DNA of 64,000 bases, taken from positions 124,001 through 188,000 of the forward strand of contig NZ_CP180208.1 in NCBI RefSeq assembly GCF_047553045.1. The letters are read 5' to 3'. The stretch comes from Sphingomonas_L flavalba_A. GTDB taxonomy: Bacteria > Pseudomonadota > Alphaproteobacteria > Sphingomonadales > Sphingomonadaceae. Positions 27,086-35,035 of the stretch are shown here, piece after piece. Under the pieces are notes generated by a model. The model was not told the origin of the DNA. It was given only the letters and a program-made list of their open reading frames with translations, and did no database searches. Position 1 is the first letter of the stretch; each line of letters opens with the position of its first letter. A program made the translations under genes and the position numbers.

Positions 27086-27916
27086 TCAGCTCCGGAGCCC
27101 GGCGGTGCCGATCGCCCGGCTCAACTGGTGGTGGAAGAAGGTGAACAGGATGATCGGCGGGATGCTCATCAGCACCGACGCGGCCATCAGCATCGACCAT
27201 TCGACGTTGAAGGTGGTGACGAACATGGTGATGACGCCGGTGGTCAGCGGCCGGGCGGTGTCGGTGTTCACCAGCACCAGCGCGTAGAGATAGTCGTTCC
27301 AGGCAAGGATGAAGGTGAACAGCGCCGTCGCGCCGATGCCGGGCAGCGCCTGCGGCAGGATGACGTCGACGAAGGCGCCGATGCGGCTGGCGCCATCGAC
27401 CCGCGCCGCCGCCTCCATCTCCTCCGGGATAGCCGCCATGAACGAACGCAGCAGCCATAGCGCGTAGGGCAGGGCGAAGCTGGTATAGGCGATGATCAGG
27501 CTGGCGAGCCGGTTGGCGAGGCCCACCTCGACCATCATCAGGTACAGCGGCACGATCAGCACCACCGACGGCAGCAGGTAGGTGGCGAGGACCAGCGTCG
27601 CCAGCGTTTCCCGGCCGCGATAGGAAAAACGCAGCAGGCTGTGCGCGCCGATCGCGCCGATGGTGACGACGAGCAGCGTCGTTGTCGTCGCCAGCACGAC
27701 CGAATTGGCGAAATAGCGCGGGAACGGCGTGTCGGTGAGCAGGCGCAGATACGGCGCGAAGGTTATGCTTTCCGGCAGAAAGGTCGGCGGCAGAGCGAAC
27801 AGCTCGGTCTGTGGCTTCAGCGAGGTGAGCAGCATCCACAGCAGTGGAAAGACGATGAGCAGGACCAGCGACCAGGTCAGCGCGGTCGCGCGCCATGCGG
27901 GGCGGCGGGCGGTCAC
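27086..27916 (-). CDS. ABC transporter permease, MalG type
   Basis: Inner-membrane permease of 276 residues with about six transmembrane helices. The EAA loop EEMEAAARVDGASRIGAFVDVILPQALPG (in part) is the contact to the ATPase. The start is GTG 27916, which overlaps the stop of the first permease (GTGA) and follows GGAGG; a longer in-frame extension upstream is the out-of-frame shadow of that permease. It forms the channel together with the preceding permease. Confidence 0.93.
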   Translation of the reverse strand: MTARRPAWRATALTWSLVLLIVFPLLWMLLTSLKPQTELFALPPTFLPESITFAPYLRLLTDTPFPRYFANSVVLATTTTLLVVTIGAIGAHSLLRFSYRGRETLATLVLATYLLPSVVLIVPLYLMMVEVGLANRLASLIIAYTSFALPYALWLLRSFMAAIPEEMEAAARVDGASRIGAFVDVILPQALPGIGATALFTFILAWNDYLYALVLVNTDTARPLTTGVITMFVTTFNVEWSMLMAASVLMSIPPIILFTFFHHQLSRAIGTAGLRS

Positions 27917-28836
27917 CGCCGCCTCCGGGTGCGGACGAGATAGGGAATGGTGATCGCCAGCGCGAGCAGCATCATCAACACTGCATAGGCGGATGCCATG
28001 CCCATCTGGTTGAGGCCGAACGCCTGCTGATAGACAAGGAGCGGCAATGTGCGTGTGTGGTCGAGCGGCCCGCCGCCGGTCAGCAGATAGATCAGGTCGA
28101 ATTCGCGGAAATCCCAGATCATGCGGAGCAGGGCGACCAGCCCCAGCACCCCGGCCAGATGCGGCAGGGTGATATCGGTAAAGCGCGCCCACGATCCGGC
28201 GCCGTCGAGTCGTGCCGCTTCGTACAGATGGGCCGGCACGGTCTGCAGCCGGGCGAGCACGGCGATGACGACGAACGGGAAGAATTTCCACGCGCCGATG
28301 ACGATCGTCGTCGCCATCGCATTGGGCATCGTGCCCAGCCAGTCGATCGGCGCGTCAATCAGGCCGAGGGCGATCAGCATATGGTCGACGACGCCGAACA
28401 GCCCGTTCAGCAGCCAGCGCCAGACCAGCACCGCGACCACCGTCGCCAGGAAATAGGGGAAGAGGACAAGACTGTGGGCGAGCGCGCGCAGGCGGATGTT
28501 GCGGTTGAGCAGTAACGCCATCGCGACGCCGAACAGCAGTTGCAGGACAAGGGTGCCGATCGTCCAGACCAGCGTCGTCGCCAACGCGCGCCAGAAGACG
28601 CTGTCGGAGAGGATGGCGTGATAATTGGACAGGCCCACCCATTCCGTCGCCAGCGTCGGCGTGTAGACGCTGTGCAGTGACAGATAGGCGGTGGCAGCCA
28701 ACGGGTAGACGACGACCGTCGACAAAATCAGCACCGTCGGCGCGATCAGCAGCAGGCCGAGCATCGCGTCGCGCCGCGCCAGCGCCTGGGGGGATGTGGC
28801 CGGCCGCAGGCGCAGGAAGGCGGCCAGGCCGGTCAC
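27913..28836 (-). CDS. ABC transporter permease, MalF type
   Basis: Inner-membrane permease of 307 residues with a leading helix (AMLGLLLIAPTVLILSTVVV) and about six in all. The EAA loop reads YEAARLDGAGSWARFTDITLPHLAG. The start ATG overlaps the binding-protein stop (ATGA), and the stop overlaps the next permease start. Together with the MalG-like partner it makes the translocation pore of the importer. Confidence 0.93.
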   Translation of the reverse strand: MTGLAAFLRLRPATSPQALARRDAMLGLLLIAPTVLILSTVVVYPLAATAYLSLHSVYTPTLATEWVGLSNYHAILSDSVFWRALATTLVWTIGTLVLQLLFGVAMALLLNRNIRLRALAHSLVLFPYFLATVVAVLVWRWLLNGLFGVVDHMLIALGLIDAPIDWLGTMPNAMATTIVIGAWKFFPFVVIAVLARLQTVPAHLYEAARLDGAGSWARFTDITLPHLAGVLGLVALLRMIWDFREFDLIYLLTGGGPLDHTRTLPLLVYQQAFGLNQMGMASAYAVLMMLLALAITIPYLVRTRRRR

Positions 28837-30203
28837 GCCGACATCAGCCTTTCCAGCGTGTCCGCCGCGCGCCCCACCGCCTGGCGCGGTGGCTCGCCCT
28901 CAAGCACCACACGCTGCACCAGTTCCGCGATGCAATTGCTGGCGATGATCTCGCCGGCGCGGAGATTGGGATGATGGGTGGGTGATTCCATGCCGAGATT
29001 GTGCCCGTTCGCGGCGTGTTTCGCCATCATCGCGATCTCGCGCTGGTATTTCCCGATCAGCGGGTCGGCCAGGTAGACCGGATCGTCGACGATTCCCTTT
29101 AATGTCGGCAGGATATGACCCGGCGTCGCGCGCAGTTGCGCGGTGTAGATGTCGGGCGAGAACAGCGAGATGGCGAAGGCCTTGGCCAGCGCCGGGTTGC
29201 GCGATCCCTTGGGGATGAACAGGCTGGGGAAGTCGTTGAAGGTCCAGGACGGGATCGCGCGCGACAGGGTCGGATAGGCGACGCAGTCGATCACGTCGGC
29301 GATGCGTGGGTTCTGTGCCGCGACGTTGGCCAGCACTCGGCCGCTGTAGATACCGGTCGCGCTGGCGCCGGAAACGAAGGCGGTCAGGCAGTCGCCCCAA
29401 CTGAAGATCGTCGCGCCGGGCGGACAGAACTCGCGCATCCCGCGATAGAAATCGAGTGCGGCATAAGTTGGCGGCGTGTCGATCGCGACGTCGAGGTCGG
29501 GGGTGAACACCTGGCCGCCGGCCTGGTGGATGATGCTGACGAAGATCAGCGACGTCATACTGTTCATGCCATAAGGCAGGGCGGTGCCGTACAGGCCGCG
29601 GCGCTGGACCCGCGCGCAGGCGGTGCGCAGTTCGTCCCAGGTGCGCGGCGCGTGGTCGATCCCGGCGAGCTGCAACAGGTCCTGCCGGTACCACAGCATG
29701 TCGACGGCGGTGCTACCGATCCCGACGGCGCAATAATGGCCGTCGGCGGCGCGGAACGGGGCGAGCGCGCCGGGAAAGAACTGGTCGGCGCCGATCGCGG
29801 CGACGACATCGTCCATCGGCTCGATCAGGCCGCGATCATAGTAGTTCTGGGCGGCGAAGGACGGCAGGTGGGTGACGAGGTCCGGCATCTGGCCGGCGGC
29901 GAAAGCGGCGGCGAACTGGGTCGGATAGCCTTCGTCCGACGTTGGCTCGAAAACGATGCGGACATTGGGGTTACGGCCTTCGAACGCGCTGATCTGTTCG
30001 CGATAGCTGGCGACCTGCTCTGGCGCTGACTGCGGCGACCACCAGCGCAGGGTGGTCGGACCGCCGGACCGCTCACTGCCGCAACCGGGAAGAAGCGACA
30101 GTCCCGCCGCCAGCCCGCCGGCGCCGATGCCGCGGAGCAGTTGGCGCCGGGCGATCGGCACTGGTCGGTGCCTGTCCGGCCTCGGTCGCTGTTGCCAGCC
30201 CAT
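28833..30203 (-). CDS. ABC transporter extracellular solute-binding lipoprotein
   Basis: Family 1 solute-binding protein of 456 residues. The N-terminus carries a twin arginine (ARRQLLRGIGAGGLAAG) followed by the lipobox LLPGC, so it is probably a Tat-routed lipoprotein anchored in the periplasm. The mature part begins TTLRWWSP, and contains SGASATGIYSGRVL and the C-terminal helix region typical of CUT1 binding proteins. It is the first gene of the importer operon. In Sphingomonadales, which rely mainly on TonB receptors and MFS carriers, such importers are less common. Two GTTC-type sites lie 23 to 56 bases upstream of its start. Confidence 0.92.
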   Translation of the reverse strand: MGWQQRPRPDRHRPVPIARRQLLRGIGAGGLAAGLSLLPGCGSERSGGPTTLRWWSPQSAPEQVASYREQISAFEGRNPNVRIVFEPTSDEGYPTQFAAAFAAGQMPDLVTHLPSFAAQNYYDRGLIEPMDDVVAAIGADQFFPGALAPFRAADGHYCAVGIGSTAVDMLWYRQDLLQLAGIDHAPRTWDELRTACARVQRRGLYGTALPYGMNSMTSLIFVSIIHQAGGQVFTPDLDVAIDTPPTYAALDFYRGMREFCPPGATIFSWGDCLTAFVSGASATGIYSGRVLANVAAQNPRIADVIDCVAYPTLSRAIPSWTFNDFPSLFIPKGSRNPALAKAFAISLFSPDIYTAQLRATPGHILPTLKGIVDDPVYLADPLIGKYQREIAMMAKHAANGHNLGMESPTHHPNLRAGEIIASNCIAELVQRVVLEGEPPRQAVGRAADTLERLMSA

Positions 30204-30225
30204 CCGCGATGATCGTCCCTGTTCA

Positions 30226-30259
30226 GTTCAGATATCGAACATTTGTTCAATATGCGACC
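30226..30259. promoter_or_regulatory. Two IclR-like sites upstream of the ABC importer operon
   Basis: GTTCAGATATCGAAC (30226-30240) keeps the GTTC-N7-GAAC frame of the palindrome at 12883. GTTCAATATGCGACC (30245-30259) agrees with the site at 15920 in 12 of 15 positions. Their centres are 19 bases apart. The position just upstream of the SBP start suggests control of the importer by the island's IclR protein; binding is not proven. Confidence 0.45.
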
Positions 30260-30388
30260 ACCATTAGCAATGGCGGGCGATATCAAATGCGCGAAACGAC
30301 CAAATATTTCCACCTAATCCGTCTAAAAATAACAGATGATTGACATAATATTGCGCGATCGGTGCCATGGCCCGCGCCGGCGCCGCTC

Positions 30389-32122
30389 TTAGCGGTAGCG
30401 CCAGCTTGTCAGGTCCGCGCCCGCCGGAGCGGCGGCCTCGATCCGCTTCAGGATCTTCGGCACGTACATCGTGTTGTAGCGCAGACGCGAAATAGCATTC
30501 GGCTGGTTCGGATCGCCGTTCCAGCAATGCTCCGCCCGGTCGCCATATTTGACCTCCCCGTCATAATGCGGGTTCTTGGTCGTCTTCAGGAACGCTTCGG
30601 TCAGGTAGACGGCGTTGTTCAGGTAAAAATTGTCCATATCGCCGGTGTAGATATGGACTTTGCCCTGGAGTTTCGGGCCAAGCGTCTGCCAGTCACGCTC
30701 CATGATATGGCGCAGGTCGTAATTCTCGCGCCAGTAGGCGGCGACCTCCTTGTCGATGACGCCGGTTGTCTTGTCCCAGATCGGTTTGGGGTAGCCGTCC
30801 TCGCCCATCGGCGAATAGACCGCGTCCCAGATGTCCCACTGCCCGCCCGAACGGCTTTTCGATCCGATGACCCGCTCGTAGCGATTCTCCATCTCGTTGG
30901 TCCAGTTGACGTGGCCGAGATAGTTGCGGTTGATCATCACCGGGACCCGGCCGAACGGGCCGGTTTTCCAGAACGCATTCTCGTCGTCATAGATGTTGAC
31001 GACCTTGGTCTGGCGGAAGTCGATCGAATCCGGGCAGGATGCGAAGGCGCCGTTGAACTCGTCGGGATATTTGACCTGAACGGCCAGTGCTTCCCAGCCG
31101 CCGGTCGAGCCGCCATAGGTGAAGCGCGCCCAGCCCTGGCCCAGGCCCCGGAATTTCTTTTCCAACGCCGGGATGAATTCGTACATGATCGCATCGCCAT
31201 ACGGCCCGAGATTTTCGGAATTCACCGCATAGCTGTCATCGAAATACGGGTTCGAGTGGTCGATCTCGATGATCAGCATCCGCGGGTGGTCGGGCGAGAT
31301 CCACTTCTGGTAGAAGTCGTAGGCTTCCTGCGCCTCGATCCGGTTGTAGCACGGCTCGCCGAACCGCGCGCTCGGCACGCACGCCTCGTTCGGATCGGGC
31401 GGCGTCGTCCGGAACCCGCCGAATTCCTTCGGGAAATGGCCGTGGAACACCACCAGCGGGTAACGCGCCTCCGGGTGCTTGTCGAAATCCCTGGGCACCA
31501 GCACATGCGCGTTGATGAACACGTCGCGGCCCCAGAATTTCGACAGGCTCGGGCTGCGGAACTTGAAGTAGCGGACGAATTCCGTGTCCTTCGGCTCGGC
31601 GATCGGCGGCAGCACCGTATCCAGCGTCACCTTGATCTCGCCGGATTTCGCCGGGTCGAAGGTGATCTGCATCGGCTTGCTGATGACGTTGCCCGGCTCC
31701 ATCCGCCAGTTCTGCCCGGCGCCGCGCGCCGCGGGCAGCTTCACCGTCTTGCCGTTCGACAGGTTATACGTGTCGTATTTATGCAGAACCGCCTGAACGT
31801 AATACGTCCCGGCGGGCAACTGACCGAGGTCCTCGATCGGATAACCGGTGATGCCGGTGGTGATCGTCGCCGATTCACCGCCCTTGATGCCGTTCACGTC
31901 GACGCCGAACACCTGTGCGACATCCAGCCCGCGCGACGCCTGGAAACGCGGCTCCCGCTTCGCGTCCTTGCTGATGATCAGGATAACGCGGCCGTCATAG
32001 CTGGCCTGCGGCAGGCCGCGGCCAAGCTCGACACGGAACGTCTCGGCCTGGGCGGCGGTGGCGGTGATCGCGGTCAGCGCGATAGCGCCGCCGGTCAGAA
32101 GCGCGCGCAGGTAAGTCTTCAT
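30389..32122 (-). CDS. Secreted alpha/beta-hydrolase, putative esterase (copy B)
   Basis: A 577-residue paralogue of the gene at 16034-17764, in inverted orientation. It has its own signal peptide (MKTYLRALLTGGAIALTAITATAAQA) and a divergent first 105 or so residues, then a long stretch identical to copy A, then a moderately diverged catalytic core with nucleophile YGGSTGGW, and an identical last 50 residues. The start at 32122 follows a G-rich ribosome site; the in-frame extension to 32245 is not protein-like. The stop faces the upstream region of the ABC operon. It is preceded by a 174-base gap with a lone GTTCGC half-site (32208-32213). Confidence 0.82.
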   Translation of the reverse strand: MKTYLRALLTGGAIALTAITATAAQAETFRVELGRGLPQASYDGRVILIISKDAKREPRFQASRGLDVAQVFGVDVNGIKGGESATITTGITGYPIEDLGQLPAGTYYVQAVLHKYDTYNLSNGKTVKLPAARGAGQNWRMEPGNVISKPMQITFDPAKSGEIKVTLDTVLPPIAEPKDTEFVRYFKFRSPSLSKFWGRDVFINAHVLVPRDFDKHPEARYPLVVFHGHFPKEFGGFRTTPPDPNEACVPSARFGEPCYNRIEAQEAYDFYQKWISPDHPRMLIIEIDHSNPYFDDSYAVNSENLGPYGDAIMYEFIPALEKKFRGLGQGWARFTYGGSTGGWEALAVQVKYPDEFNGAFASCPDSIDFRQTKVVNIYDDENAFWKTGPFGRVPVMINRNYLGHVNWTNEMENRYERVIGSKSRSGGQWDIWDAVYSPMGEDGYPKPIWDKTTGVIDKEVAAYWRENYDLRHIMERDWQTLGPKLQGKVHIYTGDMDNFYLNNAVYLTEAFLKTTKNPHYDGEVKYGDRAEHCWNGDPNQPNAISRLRYNTMYVPKILKRIEAAAPAGADLTSWRYR

Positions 32123-32296
32123 ATTATCCCCCCCGAAGGTCTGGCGCGAACCCGCGCCGTTATCGCTGAAAGGATAGCGCGGCCCCGGTGGGATGACCAC
32201 CGGTTTTGCGAACGTATGTGCGTTGCGCGAATTTTCTGGATGCATCCGGCTGGCCCGGCGCGGGCGCCGTCGCGCCCTGCCGGACCATGCCGCCGG

Positions 32297-33601
32297 TCAG
32301 CCGTTGCGCGCCGCCGCCATGCCGCGTTCCAGGTCGGCGATGATGTCGTCGCTATGCTCCAGCCCGACGGACAGGCGGACATAGCCGTCGGATGCGCCGG
32401 CGATCGCCCGTTCCTCCGCCGACAGTTGCGAATGGGTGGTCGACGCCGGGTGGATCGCCAGGCTGCGCGTGTCGCCGATATTGGCGACATGGTAGAATAG
32501 CTGCAGCGCGTCGATGAACCGCTTACCGGCCTCCAGCCCGCCTTTCAGCTCGAAACCGAGCAGCGCGCCAAGGCCGCCCGTCAGGATACGGTCGGCCCGT
32601 TCGCGCTGGACGCCGGTCTGCACCGACGGGTGGATGATCCGCGTCACCTGCGGCTGGCTCTTCAGATAATCGACGACCTTCAGCGCATTGGCGCAGTGGC
32701 GCGGCATGCGCAGCGGCAGCGTTTCGACGCCCTGCAGGATCTGGAAGGCGTTGAACGGCGACAGCGCCGCGCCCAGATCGCGCAGCAGCACGGTGCGCGC
32801 GCGCAGGATATAGGCGATCGGGCCGAGCGGCTTCGCCGCCTCCACCCACACCGCGCCGTGGTAGCTGGGGTCGGGTTGGTTCAGGTTCGGCTGGCGTTCC
32901 GGCACGGCGCTCCAGTCGAAATTGCCGCCGTCGACGATCATCCCGCCGATCGAGGTACCGTGGCCGCCAAGATATTTGGTCGTCGAATAGACGATGATCG
33001 CGGCACCGTGGTCGAACGGCCGGGCGAGCAGCGCCGCGCAGGTGTTGTCGACGACGAGCGGAATGCCGAGCGGCCGGCCGAGTGCGGCGATCTCGTCGAT
33101 CGGACAGACCGACAGCTTCGGGTTGGGCAGCGTTTCCGTATACCAGGCGCGAGTGCGCTCGTCGCTGGCGCGGACAAAGGCTTCCGGGTCGGCCGGGTCG
33201 GCGAAGCGCACCTCGATCCCCATCGTCTTGAAGGTGTTGACGAACAGGTTCCACGTGCCGCCGTACAGGTCGGTGCCGGCGACGATGTTGTCGCCGGCGC
33301 TGGCAAGGTTCTGGATCGCGTAGGTCGACGCGGCCTGGCCGGACGCGACCGCCAGCGCCGCCGCGCCGCCCTCCAGCGCGGCGACGCGCTGTTCCAGCAC
33401 GTCGGTCGTCGGGTTCATGATGCGGGTATAGATGTTGCCCATTTCCTCCAGCGCGAACAGCCGGGCGGCGTGGCCGGTGTCCTTGAACTGGAAAGAGGTG
33501 GTCTGGAAGATCGGCGGCGCCACCGCGCCGGTCGTCGGGTCCGCGCGCCAGCCGGCGTGCAGGGCCAGGGTTTCCGGGTGCAGGGGACGGTCGGTCATCA
33601 T
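32297..33601 (-). CDS. metY: O-acetylhomoserine sulfhydrylase / aminocarboxypropyltransferase
   Basis: PLP-dependent enzyme of 434 residues converting O-acetylhomoserine and sulfide (or methanethiol) to homocysteine (or methionine). The PLP lysine lies in YSTTKYLGGHG. The N-terminal HPETLALHAG, the aldolase-like SGQAASTYAI and the C-terminal RLSVGLEHSDDI are typical for the Cys/Met metabolism family, and the length fits MetY rather than the shorter MetB/MetC. GGAGAGAG precedes the ATG. It follows the chorismate mutase gene after 39 bases on the same strand. Confidence 0.95.
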   Translation of the reverse strand: MMTDRPLHPETLALHAGWRADPTTGAVAPPIFQTTSFQFKDTGHAARLFALEEMGNIYTRIMNPTTDVLEQRVAALEGGAAALAVASGQAASTYAIQNLASAGDNIVAGTDLYGGTWNLFVNTFKTMGIEVRFADPADPEAFVRASDERTRAWYTETLPNPKLSVCPIDEIAALGRPLGIPLVVDNTCAALLARPFDHGAAIIVYSTTKYLGGHGTSIGGMIVDGGNFDWSAVPERQPNLNQPDPSYHGAVWVEAAKPLGPIAYILRARTVLLRDLGAALSPFNAFQILQGVETLPLRMPRHCANALKVVDYLKSQPQVTRIIHPSVQTGVQRERADRILTGGLGALLGFELKGGLEAGKRFIDALQLFYHVANIGDTRSLAIHPASTTHSQLSAEERAIAGASDGYVRLSVGLEHSDDIIADLERGMAAARNG

Positions 33602-33640
33602 TCTCTCTCCAGGTTCGAACAGGGGGTGAGCGGCGACGGG

Positions 33641-33925
33641 CTAGCTTTCGTCGCGGATCCGCTCGTGGTGGTGGATCACCTCGTCGATGATGAAGCGCAG
33701 GAATTTCTCGGAGAATTCGGGGTCGAGGTGAGCCTCATGCGCCAAGCGGCGGAGCCGTTCGATCTGGCGTTGCTCGCGGCCGGGGTCGGCGGGCGGCAGG
33801 CCGTGCTCGGCCTTGTGGCGGCCGACGGCCTTGGTGATCTTGAACCGTTCGGCGAGCATGAACACCAGCGCGGCATCGATGTTGTCGATACTCTCCCGGT
33901 ATTGCGTCAGCCAGTCGTCGGTCAT
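33641..33925 (-). CDS. Chorismate mutase, AroQ type
   Basis: A 94-residue all-helical mutase converting chorismate to prephenate for Phe/Tyr synthesis. The helix-1 segment YRESIDNIDAALVFMLAERFKITKAVG (in part) carries the conserved D-x-x-L and Lys positions, and GLPPADPGREQRQIERL matches the second helix. The start at 33925 is chosen because GGGGA lies five bases upstream; ATG 33937 is possible. The long in-frame extension to 34873 is antisense to the prenyltransferase. It is divergent from that gene. Confidence 0.88.
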   Translation of the reverse strand: MTDDWLTQYRESIDNIDAALVFMLAERFKITKAVGRHKAEHGLPPADPGREQRQIERLRRLAHEAHLDPEFSEKFLRFIIDEVIHHHERIRDES

Positions 33926-34021
33926 CGCATTCCCCATCTTCGCGCCCGTTTCTAGGCGGTTGCGGTGTCGCTCCGGCGCTTGGCGCTTGCGCTTGGCGCC
34001 GGGGCGGGCCACATCGCCGCC

Positions 34022-35035
34022 ATGACCGCGACCATCCACCAGATCGGCGCCCGGCGCCAACCGTCCCTTGACCCCATGGTCGCGCTGGTGGCGCACGAAA
34101 TGAATGCGGTCAACAGCGTGATTCTTGACCGGATGAAATCGGACATTCCGCTGATCCCGGAACTGGCCGGCCATTTGATCGCCGGCGGTGGCAAGCGGAT
34201 GCGGCCGATGCTGACCGTCGCCTGCGCGCGGCTGGTCGGCTATCTCGGCAACCGCCATCACCGGCTGGCGGCGGCGGTCGAGTTCATCCACACCGCGACG
34301 TTGCTCCACGACGATGTCGTCGACGGGTCCGACCTGCGGCGCGGGCGGCGGACGGCGAACATCATCTGGGGCAACCCGGCCAGCGTGCTGGTCGGCGATT
34401 TCCTGTTCAGCCGCTCGTTCGAGCTGATGGTCGAGGACGGCAGCCTGCGCGTTCTCCGCATCCTCTCCGGCGCCAGCGCGGTGATCGCCGAGGGCGAAGT
34501 CAACCAGTTGAGCGCCCAGCGCCGGGTCGACACCGGCGAGGAACAGTATCTGGCGATCATCGGCGCCAAGACCGCCGCGCTGTTCGCCGCCGCCTGCCGC
34601 ATCGCCGCCGTCGTCGCCGAACGGCCGGAGGCGGAGGAGGAAGCGCTCGATTCCTACGGCCGCAATCTCGGCATCGCTTTCCAGCTGATCGATGACGCGA
34701 TCGACTATGCGTCCGACGCGGAGACGATGGGCAAGGGCGTCGGCGACGATTTCCGCGACGGCAAGGTGACGCTGCCGGTCATTCTCGCCCACGCGCGCGG
34801 CGCCGATGCCGACAAGGCGTTCTGGCGCGACGCGATGATGGGGCACCGGATTTCCGACGCCGATCTCGCGCATGCGACCGGCCTGCTGCGTGCGACCGGG
34901 GCGCTAGACGACACGCTGGCGCGCGCGCGGGTTTACGGCCAGCGGGCGATCGACGCGCTCGGCCGCTTCCCCGACGGGCAGGCCAAGGCGGCGCTGGTCG
35001 AGGCGGTCGAATTCGCGGTGGCGCGGGCATACTGA
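34022..35035 (+). CDS. Polyprenyl diphosphate synthase (octaprenyl/decaprenyl type)
   Basis: All-trans isoprenyl diphosphate synthase of 337 residues making the ubiquinone side chain. The first aspartate-rich motif is LLHDDVVDGSDLRRGR and the second is QLIDDAIDYASD. GGGKRMRP near the N-terminus binds isopentenyl diphosphate. The chain length (probably C50 in Sphingomonadales) is set by residues before the first motif and cannot be read confidently. The start at 34022 (MTATIHQIG) is preferred to 33965. It overlaps the helicase gene if that uses a CTG start. Confidence 0.92.
   Translation: MTATIHQIGARRQPSLDPMVALVAHEMNAVNSVILDRMKSDIPLIPELAGHLIAGGGKRMRPMLTVACARLVGYLGNRHHRLAAAVEFIHTATLLHDDVVDGSDLRRGRRTANIIWGNPASVLVGDFLFSRSFELMVEDGSLRVLRILSGASAVIAEGEVNQLSAQRRVDTGEEQYLAIIGAKTAALFAAACRIAAVVAERPEAEEEALDSYGRNLGIAFQLIDDAIDYASDAETMGKGVGDDFRDGKVTLPVILAHARGADADKAFWRDAMMGHRISDADLAHATGLLRATGALDDTLARARVYGQRAIDALGRFPDGQAKAALVEAVEFAVARAY

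Noticed and set aside
12082..32122. Assignment as a microcystin-degradation (mlr) or lasso-peptide cluster
   Set aside because: No MlrA-like CAAX protease, MlrB-like serine hydrolase, lasso cyclase or prolyl-oligopeptidase isopeptidase was seen; only a general analogy holds.
30362..32500. A 712-codon open frame on the plus strand
   Set aside because: Antisense to hydrolase B. Its similarity to the antisense frame of hydrolase A reflects only the duplicated sense genes.
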